Shown: in pieces, positions 8,909 through 17,365 of the stretch
Position numbering within the stretch: the stretch's first letter is position 1
Layout: every line of letters starts with the position of its first letter
NCBI GenBank assembly: GCA_002407045.1
Contig: DHKB01000034.1
Span: 1 to 64,000 of the forward strand
DNA length: 64,000 nucleotides
Direction of reading: 5' to 3'
Origin: Candidatus Bruticola papionis
Lineage (GTDB): Bacteria > Vulcanimicrobiota > Xenobia > Xenobiales > Xenobiaceae
Notes under the pieces: generated by a model
The model's input: only the letters and a program-made list of their open reading frames with translations
Told to the model about the DNA's origin: nothing
Databases searched by the model: none
Translations under genes and position numbers: made by a program

Positions 8909-8938
8909 CGTGAGAAGTAAGTCAAGAGGTAGACTAAA

Positions 8939-9532
8939 GTGTCAGCACAAACAAACCTGAACCTGAGCCGCGTCGCCGATCAGATCAATGTTATTTTAAC
9001 GCAAATTTTCCGCCAGTACGTTGCCCAGGGCAGCCCTACAAAATTAGGCGGCCTCAGATTTTTAGACGTAGAAAGTTCCAAGACTTTCGCTTTCGAAAAG
9101 ACGGAAGTATCCGAAGACGGAAAAGGCAATATCCTCCTCTTCTCCGCTCCTTATGCCAGTATCGACCAAGACAAAGAGCCCACCGAAGTGACTGATAAAA
9201 AAGTCGTCGAGGCCGATGTGGTAGAACGCGTGAAAAAAGAAGTTAAGCAAATTTTGAGTGTCGGCCCTCACGGAAAAGATATTCAGTGCCTGATCGTCCG
9301 CCCTTCCAAAGACGCCGGTAAGAGCGATCGCTTCTTTATTGAAGTTGGATACTATATTCCCACTTCCGAATGGCTTTCCGATGAGAACATTATCGCTTAT
9401 GCCAAAGAACATCGCTTAGACAATATGCGCGACGCTTTAGTGCGCATTTTAGAAGAGAAAATTTTACCTATGGCTGACGGTATTATGCAATTCTTGATCC
9501 ACAACTTAAGATCAATGAAGGCCGAAGCTTAG
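8939..9532 (+). CDS. Conserved-looking cytosolic protein, unknown
   Basis: A 197-aa soluble, acidic protein with no signal peptide or membrane span. I recognise no family. It mixes helices (SRVADQINVILTQIFRQYV; a C-terminal helix around ALVRILEEKILPMADGI) with beta segments in the middle (NILLFSAPY, CLIVRPS, RFFIEVGYYI). The start is GTG with AAGAGGT upstream. Its leader carries a terminator-like hairpin, and a strong terminator follows. Coding is well supported by length and signals; function is open. Confidence 0.75.
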   Translation: MSAQTNLNLSRVADQINVILTQIFRQYVAQGSPTKLGGLRFLDVESSKTFAFEKTEVSEDGKGNILLFSAPYASIDQDKEPTEVTDKKVVEADVVERVKKEVKQILSVGPHGKDIQCLIVRPSKDAGKSDRFFIEVGYYIPTSEWLSDENIIAYAKEHRLDNMRDALVRILEEKILPMADGIMQFLIHNLRSMKAEA

Positions 9533-9572
9533 GCTCACTTTTTGCTCTATAGACTAAAAAAGCCAAGTGCAT

Positions 9573-9629
9573 AAAAGCAGACTCACAGCAGAACCTATAA
9601 AAGGTTGGTTGTGAGTCTGCTTTTATTTT
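9573..9629 (+). terminator. Terminator between convergent genes
   Basis: A perfect 15-bp stem (arms 9573-9587 and 9610-9624) followed by TTTTATTTTG on the plus strand; the minus-strand side also ends in TTTTATG, so it can serve the convergent protease gene too. Confidence 0.85.
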
Positions 9630-9681
9630 GCTATTTTTTATCGAAAGTGCCGCCCACCTGACTTTATCTATAGCAATTATA

Positions 9682-12570
9682 TCAATTAGCTGAATTTTGC
9701 TTTTTCAAATTTTTCTGACTAAACACAATGGTTAAAGACTGTCCATTAAACCATCTCTTGGCTACTCTTTTTATGTCAGATAAACTGACTTTATCGTAAG
9801 CAGCCAAACAATTTTCCGGTTCTTGAAGTGCCTCACTTCTATCTTTATGCCAGCGCAACCATTCAGCTTTTCCAGCTGGGCTACTCCAAGCAACTTGCAA
9901 TTTACCTTTGCAAGCAGAAACGGCCCTTTTTAATTCTGTTTGAGAGGGAGCAGAAGCCAAGCGCTGTAATTCTTGACGCAATATAGCTATTGCTCGTCCT
10001 TCCTGGCCTTCTTTTACTTGTAAAGTAGCCAGCCAGGCCGAAGTCCCCAGGCCAGCTGTCAAATCGTAAGTGACAGCACGATTGCCCAGTTTTTCCAAAT
10101 GAACAATCCTTAAAGGTAAACGAGCACTACTATTGCCACCCAGAATTTGTAAAATTACCTTATAAGCGAAATAATCAGGATTATTTGAGCTAGGGCCAAT
10201 ATTGCCAGCCAAAATAAGTACACCGGGTTGCCTTCCCTCTACATATATTTTCTTAGTTCCGGAAGAAGATGAGGCCACAGTCTGGTTGGTGTTGTGGGTA
10301 TTTTTCGCACTAAAGCTATCCAACGGCTGAGCAAAAGATCCAAGTTGACACATTTTTTGCAATTCGTCAACTTGGATATAGCCAGATAAGCTCAAATATA
10401 GATGGGCTGGATTGACTAAAGAGCGCAAACTTTGCATAAGCTCGGCCTGGCTAAGCTCTAAGTGATCGGCTGACTCATTTTTTTTAGGAGCTGTGCTACT
10501 TATTTGCGAAGCAAAAATATTTAGCGCCTGATTCCAATCACTAGACTTAAAGCCACTATCATCACGCCTGTATCTCGATAAAGCTCGATCTATTTCTAGC
10601 TGTTCAAATTTTGGCTCTACAAATATAGAATTAAGCAATTCCAAAAAACGAGGCAATTGCTCATATAAGCACCAGCCATTGATCACCACGCCATTATAAC
10701 CTTGCTGAAAACTTAAAGACATGCCTTCGCGCTCGGCCACTTCGGCAAGAGGAACGAAGCTATCACCTTCTTTTATAAGGTGACGACCTAACATTCCGGC
10801 AGCAGCCCGACTAACTTCAAACCGACTATCTAACGGAAAAGGCAGAAAACCACGTGTAACCACAATAGGCAATGCGTTGTCTGTCCAAACTTGCCAGCTA
10901 ATTCCGTTTGCAGACTTGAAGCATTTCACAGCAGAATCGACACCGTTATGGCGTTTTTTATTGATATCGATCTGACTATTGTCGTTTTGGCTATTTGAAT
11001 CGCTCGGTGAATTTTCAGCTTCAGCAAAAACAGTACGCGGTCCCGGAGAAGCTTCTAAATTTCTCCAGAAATCGGCTCGTTCCGAAATAAACTTTTGGGG
11101 CTTTTTCAAAGCCAATCTTCGCCAAAGTGAGCAGACATTTTCAGCCTTAACCTGAGAGATAGCTTCAGGAATTGAAGCAATAGTCCCATTTTCTTTATCT
11201 GCACCCAACGCCTGAAAAAGAGAGAGCCGATCTCGATAATTTTGCCACAATTGATAAAAATGAGCTGTTGCTCTACCCTTGGCCGCTCCCAAACGTTTTG
11301 CCACAAAACTCTCATCTACTGGAGCCACCACAGCTGCTTCCAATAAGCGTGCTACTTCCTGCGGATCTACTTCCGGAGTGCAATGAGCTCCTACTACATA
11401 CAGAGAGTCGCCAAAATCTACATCGTAATTGATTTTTACTTGAGAAGCTAAACCATGATCGCGCAAAACTTTTTGCAAATAAGCTTCGGAGCTGTCTGCC
11501 CAAAGGATATTTAATACCAGCCAATTGGCATAGTCAGTCGAATTTAGCTTGGGAGCAGGCCAGGCTAATACGGCCAATCCTTGACCACTTTTATCTGTAC
11601 AGGCTTTGACTTTAGCAAAAGAAAGCAGCTTCTTGGAAGAAGCAGCTTGGAAGCCCTTGGCCTTGGGAAGCTCTTTTTGTTTTTGATAAACGGCCTCACT
11701 TTGTTTTTCCCAAACTTTTCTTTTTTTCAGCAAATTTTGTCCAAAATGGCGTTCTAATCTGGCTGCAGCTAGATTAAAAGGTTCGGAAGTAATTAAGTAT
11801 ATCCAAGCTCTACCTGGTACAAAACTATGCTTATAGAAATCGACCAATTCTTTAGCCGTGATATTCTTTATATCTTCAGCGTCTCCATCGGGAATGAGTT
11901 CTCCCTCGGCCAAATGAGGGTATAAATTGCTAAATAAGTATTGCTGCACTAGACGCCAAGGGTTGGATCTAAGTTTGCTCAACTCGCCTAGGAGAAGCTT
12001 GCGCTCCATTTCCAATTCATTTTGAGTGAAAACTACTCCACTCAAACGGTCAGCCTCTATTTGCAAAGTTAAATCCAAAGCGCTTTGCGGAACTACTTCC
12101 CAAAAATTTAGGCAACTTTCGGTAGTGTTGGCCCCTCTGTCGGCGCCAACATTTTCTAAAGATACGGTCAGCTTACCACCAGAAAAAGCGCTAGTTCTGC
12201 GAAATAATAAATGCTCCAAAAAGTGAGCTCTTCCCCAAGATCCTTTTGTGTCTAGCTTAGAGCCAGCTTTTACTGATAAACTAACTCCTGCAGCCTCCGA
12301 ATTTGGGGTGCGCTGAATTAAAGCTTTGACACCAGAGCTCAAATTTACGATACGAATACTACCACCAGGAAGATTGTTTTGTTCTGTTTGCAATTGAGGA
12401 AATTCTTGAGCTTCAACCCTATGGCCACCAAGGCACAATCCTAGCAATCCTCCCCACAAGCAAAACAATAAAATCAATTTGCCTGGCGAATTAATTTTAC
12501 GCAAACTTTTTTTGTAAAAGATCTCCCCTATAGTCTCAACTCGATATTTCACTTTGTCTAAAAAATTCAC
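9682..12570 (-). CDS. M16 family zinc peptidase, exported
   Basis: 962 aa, pitrilysin/insulinase family with two M16 halves in one chain. A hydrophobic stretch at about residues 31-48 followed by GGHRVEAQ suggests a signal peptide or N-terminal anchor. The inverted zinc motif is H116-F-L-E-H120, and E196 in LLLGELS lies 76 residues beyond H120, exactly the HxxEH-X75-E spacing of active M16 enzymes. The second half (about residue 560 onward) lacks the motif, as is normal. GTG start with GAGG 7 nt upstream. Probably degrades peptides in the periplasm; the substrate is unknown. Convergent with the 8939 gene. Confidence 0.92.
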   Translation of the reverse strand: MNFLDKVKYRVETIGEIFYKKSLRKINSPGKLILLFCLWGGLLGLCLGGHRVEAQEFPQLQTEQNNLPGGSIRIVNLSSGVKALIQRTPNSEAAGVSLSVKAGSKLDTKGSWGRAHFLEHLLFRRTSAFSGGKLTVSLENVGADRGANTTESCLNFWEVVPQSALDLTLQIEADRLSGVVFTQNELEMERKLLLGELSKLRSNPWRLVQQYLFSNLYPHLAEGELIPDGDAEDIKNITAKELVDFYKHSFVPGRAWIYLITSEPFNLAAARLERHFGQNLLKKRKVWEKQSEAVYQKQKELPKAKGFQAASSKKLLSFAKVKACTDKSGQGLAVLAWPAPKLNSTDYANWLVLNILWADSSEAYLQKVLRDHGLASQVKINYDVDFGDSLYVVGAHCTPEVDPQEVARLLEAAVVAPVDESFVAKRLGAAKGRATAHFYQLWQNYRDRLSLFQALGADKENGTIASIPEAISQVKAENVCSLWRRLALKKPQKFISERADFWRNLEASPGPRTVFAEAENSPSDSNSQNDNSQIDINKKRHNGVDSAVKCFKSANGISWQVWTDNALPIVVTRGFLPFPLDSRFEVSRAAAGMLGRHLIKEGDSFVPLAEVAEREGMSLSFQQGYNGVVINGWCLYEQLPRFLELLNSIFVEPKFEQLEIDRALSRYRRDDSGFKSSDWNQALNIFASQISSTAPKKNESADHLELSQAELMQSLRSLVNPAHLYLSLSGYIQVDELQKMCQLGSFAQPLDSFSAKNTHNTNQTVASSSSGTKKIYVEGRQPGVLILAGNIGPSSNNPDYFAYKVILQILGGNSSARLPLRIVHLEKLGNRAVTYDLTAGLGTSAWLATLQVKEGQEGRAIAILRQELQRLASAPSQTELKRAVSACKGKLQVAWSSPAGKAEWLRWHKDRSEALQEPENCLAAYDKVSLSDIKRVAKRWFNGQSLTIVFSQKNLKKQNSAN

Positions 12571-12750
12571 TAGAAAACCTCAAAAGCGCAACATTTGACT
12601 TAGCCTTTCAATTCTAGACAAATGCCAATGTTTCCCCAATAAGAAACTAATCCAGAAAAAAAATCTTCAAAAGTTAAGGAATAGGATAACGCTATGCCGA
12701 AAGGCTAAGACGTTTTATTTCAAATAAGGAAAAATCAAGAGGAAAATATC

Positions 12751-13140
12751 ATGAAACGCTCCATGTCTTTGTGTTTAGCTACTTTGGCTGTTTTGCTCAC
12801 AGCTTTGTTTGTCCATGCTCCTCAGGCTCAAGCTCAACTCATTCTAGCTTCCGGAACTTACCGTATTACCGAATTAAATCAAGACAAAGAGCGTATAGGC
12901 ATTGCTAAGCTGGACGCCAATCCTACCGTAACTCAGAATTGGGTTTATTTGCGTTTAAAAACCAAAGTTACCAAGCGTTTCTCTCAAAATGGTTGGCTGC
13001 GCGATGAAAGTATACCTGTTAGCGAAATTTTCAGCGTTATTGAGAAAGGCGATGTTATTAGAGTGAACGGAGGTCGCGACTGGAACGGTTCTATTACGGC
13101 CAAAGATATACTGATTATGCCTGATAATGTCATGGAGTAG
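12751..13140 (+). CDS. Small secreted protein, unknown
   Basis: 129 aa with a clear signal peptide (MKRSMSLCLATLAVLLTALF...APQAQA, cleavage near residue 28). The mature part of about 100 residues is beta-rich (GTYRITEL, WVYLRLKTKV, GDVIRVNGGRDWNG) and looks like a small beta-barrel, but I recognise no family. Good Shine-Dalgarno (AAGAGGA) before the ATG. The FTR gene follows 54 bp later on the same strand. Confidence 0.75.
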   Translation: MKRSMSLCLATLAVLLTALFVHAPQAQAQLILASGTYRITELNQDKERIGIAKLDANPTVTQNWVYLRLKTKVTKRFSQNGWLRDESIPVSEIFSVIEKGDVIRVNGGRDWNGSITAKDILIMPDNVME

Positions 13141-13194
13141 ATTGTCTTTAAAAGCAACTTAAAAGCGAAAAAAGAAAGTAGAGACATTTTCAGA

Positions 13195-13605
13195 ATGGCC
13201 GATCCCAAGATCATGGAACGTTTAAACCATTATACCGAAAATTATCGACGTAAAACTGGTACGCAATTTAGCACAGCTCCAGGAGTAAAGGATGCTGTAC
13301 TTAAGGGATTGGCCCGCAACTTGGAGGAATTGAACCGCCCTCTGTGTCCTTGCAATTTTTATGCTGATAAAAAGGCTGAAATTAAACACAGACGCTGGCT
13401 TTGTCCTTGTGACGAGATGCAAATTTACAAATATTGCCACTGTCTACTTTATGTAGCTCCTAATAATTTGCCTATTACTGAATATTTGCCCGAAGATCAT
13501 GAAGGACGCCTTATGTACGGTCTCAATCCCGATCCGCACCCTGAAATAAAGCCTAATCCTTGTAATCGTTCAGCTGCAGATATAGAAGCTTGGCATAAAC
13601 AATAA
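13195..13605 (+). CDS. ftrB: Ferredoxin:thioredoxin reductase catalytic subunit
   Basis: Passes electrons from reduced ferredoxin to thioredoxin through a [4Fe-4S] cluster next to a redox-active disulfide. The family signature is complete: CPC (51-53), 16 residues, CPC (70-72), 8 residues, CHC (81-83), exactly the CPC-X16-CPC-X8-CHC spacing of the chloroplast/cyanobacterial enzyme. In that family four of these Cys bind the cluster and two form the active disulfide. 136 aa, somewhat longer than the plant subunit because of a C-terminal tail. No variable (alpha) subunit, ferredoxin or thioredoxin gene is adjacent. A weak Shine-Dalgarno leaves the start slightly uncertain (alternative ATG at 13213). 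Confidence 0.9.
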   Translation: MADPKIMERLNHYTENYRRKTGTQFSTAPGVKDAVLKGLARNLEELNRPLCPCNFYADKKAEIKHRRWLCPCDEMQIYKYCHCLLYVAPNNLPITEYLPEDHEGRLMYGLNPDPHPEIKPNPCNRSAADIEAWHKQ

Positions 13606-13622
13606 AATTTTTACTCTAGTAC

Positions 13623-13674
13623 AATAAAAGAGCGCTGCCTTACTATACAAAAAAGTGAGGCAGAGCTCTTTTAC
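13623..13674. terminator. Bidirectional terminator
   Basis: Inverted repeat AAAAGAGC.CTGCCT/AGGCAG.GCTCTTTT between two convergent genes; both strands end in a T-rich run next to the stem. Confidence 0.75.
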
Positions 13675-13697
13675 GTAGTAGATATCAAGCTAAATGG

Positions 13698-14936
13698 CTA
13701 TGACAGCTTTTGCTTAATGTTATACAATTCGTCTCGAACTTCAGCGGCAGTTTGTGGCCTATCGGCAGCCTTAGTAGCTTGCAAACGTAAACACAATTGA
13801 TCTAAAGCCGCAGGCACATTAGGATTTATTGCACTCAGGCTGCTTGGCTGGCGGAAAAGCAATTCGTAAAAAATTGAATGAAAGCTGTCTCCTTGAATAG
13901 CCGACTGGCCAGAAATCATTTCGTAAATAATCAGGCCCAGAGGGAACAAATCGGTATATTCGCCTATTTCACCCAATTTTGGCTCCAATTGCTCGGGAGC
14001 CATATAGCGAGGGGTGCCCAAAACCGTACCGGCTTTAGTTAAATTGCTCTCTTTATTAGTAAGTTTAGCGGTGCCAAAATCCATTAAATGGAGGCGTCCT
14101 TCTCCATCAACGATTAAATTTTGCGGCTTTAAATCGCGATGGATAATATTTTTTTCATGGACAGCCGTAAGAATATCGGCAATTTGCCAAGCGTAATCGA
14201 CGGCCGTTTTTATATCTACAGGCTCAAGGCCCACAAAAGAAGCCATATTGATGCCTTGAAGGTATTCTATGGCCAGATAATGGCAAGGCTTATGAGCTAT
14301 TTCATATATACCTACTACACCGGGATGATCGATACTAGCTACAGTTTTTGCCTCTTGTACAAAACGGCCTAAACTTTCTTCATCTTCACAAAATTCCGGC
14401 TTCAATACTTTAATGGCGACTTGACGATTTAATCGAGTATCTTCGGCCAAATAGACTGTAGAAGTGGCTCCCTTACCTATTTCACTTTTCAGTAAGTAAG
14501 TACCAAGCTTTGAACCTGCCCCTACAGTAATTACACTATTGTCAGCACCTTGAGTAGCTTTCTTTTTGGCAAAGCGACTTTGCATTCTGGCTTTAAGCAC
14601 TTCCAAATTGACAGGCTTAGTAACATAATCACTGGCTCCCATATTTAAAGCCTTAACTATACTGTCACTATCTCCTATAGCTGTCAGCATAATGATAGGC
14701 AATTCCTGGTCAGAATACTCATTGCGTAACTCTTTAAGTGTAGCAAAGCCGTCCATTTCCGGCATCATTATATCCAGAAGGACCATATCTATACGTCCTA
14801 AAGCTTTGACTATAGTAATAGCTTCACGTCCTCCAGAAGCAGTAAAAGTGTCGTAACCTTCACGTTTTAAGCGGCGCGAAAGCATATCGCGGTTAAATTG
14901 TTCATCATCAACAACTAATATCGTCTCATTTGCCAT
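13698..14936 (-). CDS. Receiver domain-Ser/Thr protein kinase fusion
   Basis: 412 aa. Residues 1-125 are a CheY-like receiver: D10/D11, phospho-acceptor D55 in LLDIMMPEMDG, T85 and K107 in TKPVN. A linker leads to a Hanks-type kinase (about 143-410) with the Gly-rich loop GKGATSTVYLAED, K176 in AIKVLK, catalytic HRDLKPQN (266-273), DFG (286-288) and APE (314-316), all intact. There is no transmembrane segment, so it is cytosolic. It is divergently arranged with a sensor histidine kinase 124 bp away, suggesting that kinase phosphorylates the receiver and gates Ser/Thr kinase activity. That coupling is inference. Confidence 0.93.
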   Translation of the reverse strand: MANETILVVDDEQFNRDMLSRRLKREGYDTFTASGGREAITIVKALGRIDMVLLDIMMPEMDGFATLKELRNEYSDQELPIIMLTAIGDSDSIVKALNMGASDYVTKPVNLEVLKARMQSRFAKKKATQGADNSVITVGAGSKLGTYLLKSEIGKGATSTVYLAEDTRLNRQVAIKVLKPEFCEDEESLGRFVQEAKTVASIDHPGVVGIYEIAHKPCHYLAIEYLQGINMASFVGLEPVDIKTAVDYAWQIADILTAVHEKNIIHRDLKPQNLIVDGEGRLHLMDFGTAKLTNKESNLTKAGTVLGTPRYMAPEQLEPKLGEIGEYTDLFPLGLIIYEMISGQSAIQGDSFHSIFYELLFRQPSSLSAINPNVPAALDQLCLRLQATKAADRPQTAAEVRDELYNIKQKLS

Positions 14937-15060
14937 AGCTGCTACTTTCGCGTTTACAATCTTACATACCTATTTTTAATTGCCAAAAAGAAAAAGAGAA
15001 TCGTCGCTAGTATCGGAAAAAGCTAGGAGTTCACTATCTAAAAGTCAAAAAAGCCAGATT

Positions 15061-17349
15061 ATGTTTAACGATATGTCTCTTCGTGCCCGCTTAATGCTCA
15101 TGACTCTGGCAGCTATATTTCTTCCTTTAATTATAGCTGGAACATATTTTTGCCATCGTGAAGTTGAAAGCATCTATGATTCTCAAAAAGAATATTTGCT
15201 GGCTTCTTCCAAACACATATGCCAAGACATAGACTCTTGGATTTTGCGAAAAAAAGCCACTATGCGCATAGTAGCCGAAAGTGATTTTCTTAGGGATCTT
15301 ATAAATAGTTACACCCAAGCCGGTTCCGATCAGAAAAAAATTGCTGAATTACAGCGCAAATTCTCGGAAAAAGCCGACATTATGAATAAATCGATGCCTG
15401 AAATTACAGAGATATATTTGTCAACTTTGGGTACGGCGATTCCTTACAATAATGAATTGATGTCTTATTCGTCTTTTCCTAAGACAAACTCAAATGAGCA
15501 TACTCATATTACCTATCCAGGCGGATTTATTTATATGAGTACTGATCAAAATAATATAGGAATGCCCTGGTTACCTTCAGAGCAAATTAAAAATGACCCT
15601 CAAATAATTACTAAATTAAATAAAGGTGAAGTTGTTCTTTCTCAGCGTTCAATTATAGACACAGAAATTCCCAACCAGGATATCAATCCAGATAAGACTA
15701 TTACAGATCGCCAAACTGCTAGTTACATGTCTGTCGTTGTGTATAAAGAACCGGCTGATTATTATGATGAAAATTCCTACAAACCGACTTTTGAAAAACG
15801 TACTCCCATAGCTATCTTGAGTTTTCGCGTCAAACCTACCACTATGAATTCTCTTTCCGCTCACGAGAATTTTTATGTAGTTGACAATCACGGCCAAATT
15901 GTGGCTATGCCTAGAAATATCGATAAAAAAGCTTTGCATTCTTTAGAAGCTAACGAACTTGCCAGTGCCACTACTTCCAAATCCTCAATACATACTTTTT
16001 TCCTCCGCACCAAAGAAGGGACTCCTACTCTGCCCCTGAGAGAATACTTAAATTACTATGAACAAAAAAACGGATCGGAGACAAATTTCCATCCGGAATT
16101 AAACTCCAGTAATGCTATAGATGGAGAATATAATAATATTTTCGGTCAAAAAGTTATCGGCGCTTGGAGTGCCTGTGAGCGGATTAATTGGTTTGTATTG
16201 GCCGAAAAAACTGAGCAAGAGCTTTTAAGTTCGCTGCATAGTTCGATACTTTTTTCTATCATAATTACTATCTCCATAGGGGCTGTGTTTATGATTTTGG
16301 CATTTTTCACTGCCGATAGTTTAATAAAACCTATCGTGGAATTAGGTAAAGCAGCCAATCAAATTGCTGGTGGCGATCACAGTACTCGTTGTCACATTAC
16401 TAGACGCGATGAAATAGGCCAATTGGCTTTAGCTTTTGATTCTATGGCTAGCCGTATAGAAAAAGCTATGGCCGCTCTAAAGAAAGCTCGCGACGAAGCT
16501 ATGGAAGCCAATCGCATTAAGAGCAATTTTCTGGCCAACATGAGCCACGAGTTGCGTACTCCCTTAAATGCCATTATTGGCTATAGCGAAATGCTTATTG
16601 AAGACGCCGAAGATCGTCAAGATAAAGACGCTGTCCAAGATTTGCGAAATATTCATATCGCTGGCTTAAACTTACTTTCTAATATCAACGATATTTTGAA
16701 TATTTCCAAATTGGAGTCTGGCAAAGTAAATCTCTTTGTCGAAAAATTTCCCTTAAGTGAACTTCTTATGGAATTAAAAGCTTCCACCAATTCACTTTAT
16801 CAAGTCAACAACAATAAATTTAAGTTGGACTGCCCTAATTCAGAAATAACCTTAAATACTGACCATGCTAAATTGCGTCAAATTTTAATCAATTTGTTGG
16901 GCAATGCCGTAAAATTTACCAAGAACGGTTTGATTAAGCTCTCTATTGAAGTATGGGACAGCCAAAAAGCTCAAGAAGAATTTTATCCTGTCCACTATCT
17001 TAATAGTCCAGGTTACGCTGTTGTGGAAGCTAACTTTAAGCCCGGCACTAAAGTCGTAATTTTTAGCGTCCAAGATAATGGCATAGGCATGACTTCCGAA
17101 AAATTCTCCAAAATATTTGAAGAATTTACTCAAGCAGATGACAGTATTTCCCGCAGTTATGGCGGTCCAGGTTTGGGATTGGCTCTCGTGCGCCACTATT
17201 CACATATATTAAAGGCTCGTTTAGAGCTTATATCTAAAGAAAATGTCGGCTCAGCTTTTACTATCAAAATTCCCTTAGTATGGGAAGAAGATAAAAAAAC
17301 TAAAGCCGACTCACTCGAAGGTACTGCACTTAAAACTAACGTCTCTTAA
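15061..17349 (+). CDS. Membrane sensor histidine kinase
   Basis: About 762 aa. Two membrane spans (a first one soon after MFNDMSLRARLML and a second around ILFSIIITISIGAVFMILAF) flank a large periplasmic region of about 380 residues, probably Cache-like. A HAMP linker (LIKPIVELGKAANQIAGG) leads to HisKA with the phospho-accepting His in NMSHELRTPLN (residue 496 here), and then HATPase_c with N-box LINLLGNAVKFTKNG, G1 VQDNGIGM and a final GLGLALV. No receiver domain is attached. The start is uncertain: a TTG at 14980 would add 27 residues, but neither start has a good Shine-Dalgarno. Probable partner of the divergent receiver-kinase. Confidence 0.88.
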   Translation: MFNDMSLRARLMLMTLAAIFLPLIIAGTYFCHREVESIYDSQKEYLLASSKHICQDIDSWILRKKATMRIVAESDFLRDLINSYTQAGSDQKKIAELQRKFSEKADIMNKSMPEITEIYLSTLGTAIPYNNELMSYSSFPKTNSNEHTHITYPGGFIYMSTDQNNIGMPWLPSEQIKNDPQIITKLNKGEVVLSQRSIIDTEIPNQDINPDKTITDRQTASYMSVVVYKEPADYYDENSYKPTFEKRTPIAILSFRVKPTTMNSLSAHENFYVVDNHGQIVAMPRNIDKKALHSLEANELASATTSKSSIHTFFLRTKEGTPTLPLREYLNYYEQKNGSETNFHPELNSSNAIDGEYNNIFGQKVIGAWSACERINWFVLAEKTEQELLSSLHSSILFSIIITISIGAVFMILAFFTADSLIKPIVELGKAANQIAGGDHSTRCHITRRDEIGQLALAFDSMASRIEKAMAALKKARDEAMEANRIKSNFLANMSHELRTPLNAIIGYSEMLIEDAEDRQDKDAVQDLRNIHIAGLNLLSNINDILNISKLESGKVNLFVEKFPLSELLMELKASTNSLYQVNNNKFKLDCPNSEITLNTDHAKLRQILINLLGNAVKFTKNGLIKLSIEVWDSQKAQEEFYPVHYLNSPGYAVVEANFKPGTKVVIFSVQDNGIGMTSEKFSKIFEEFTQADDSISRSYGGPGLGLALVRHYSHILKARLELISKENVGSAFTIKIPLVWEEDKKTKADSLEGTALKTNVS

Positions 17350-17365
17350 GAGCAAATTGTAAATT

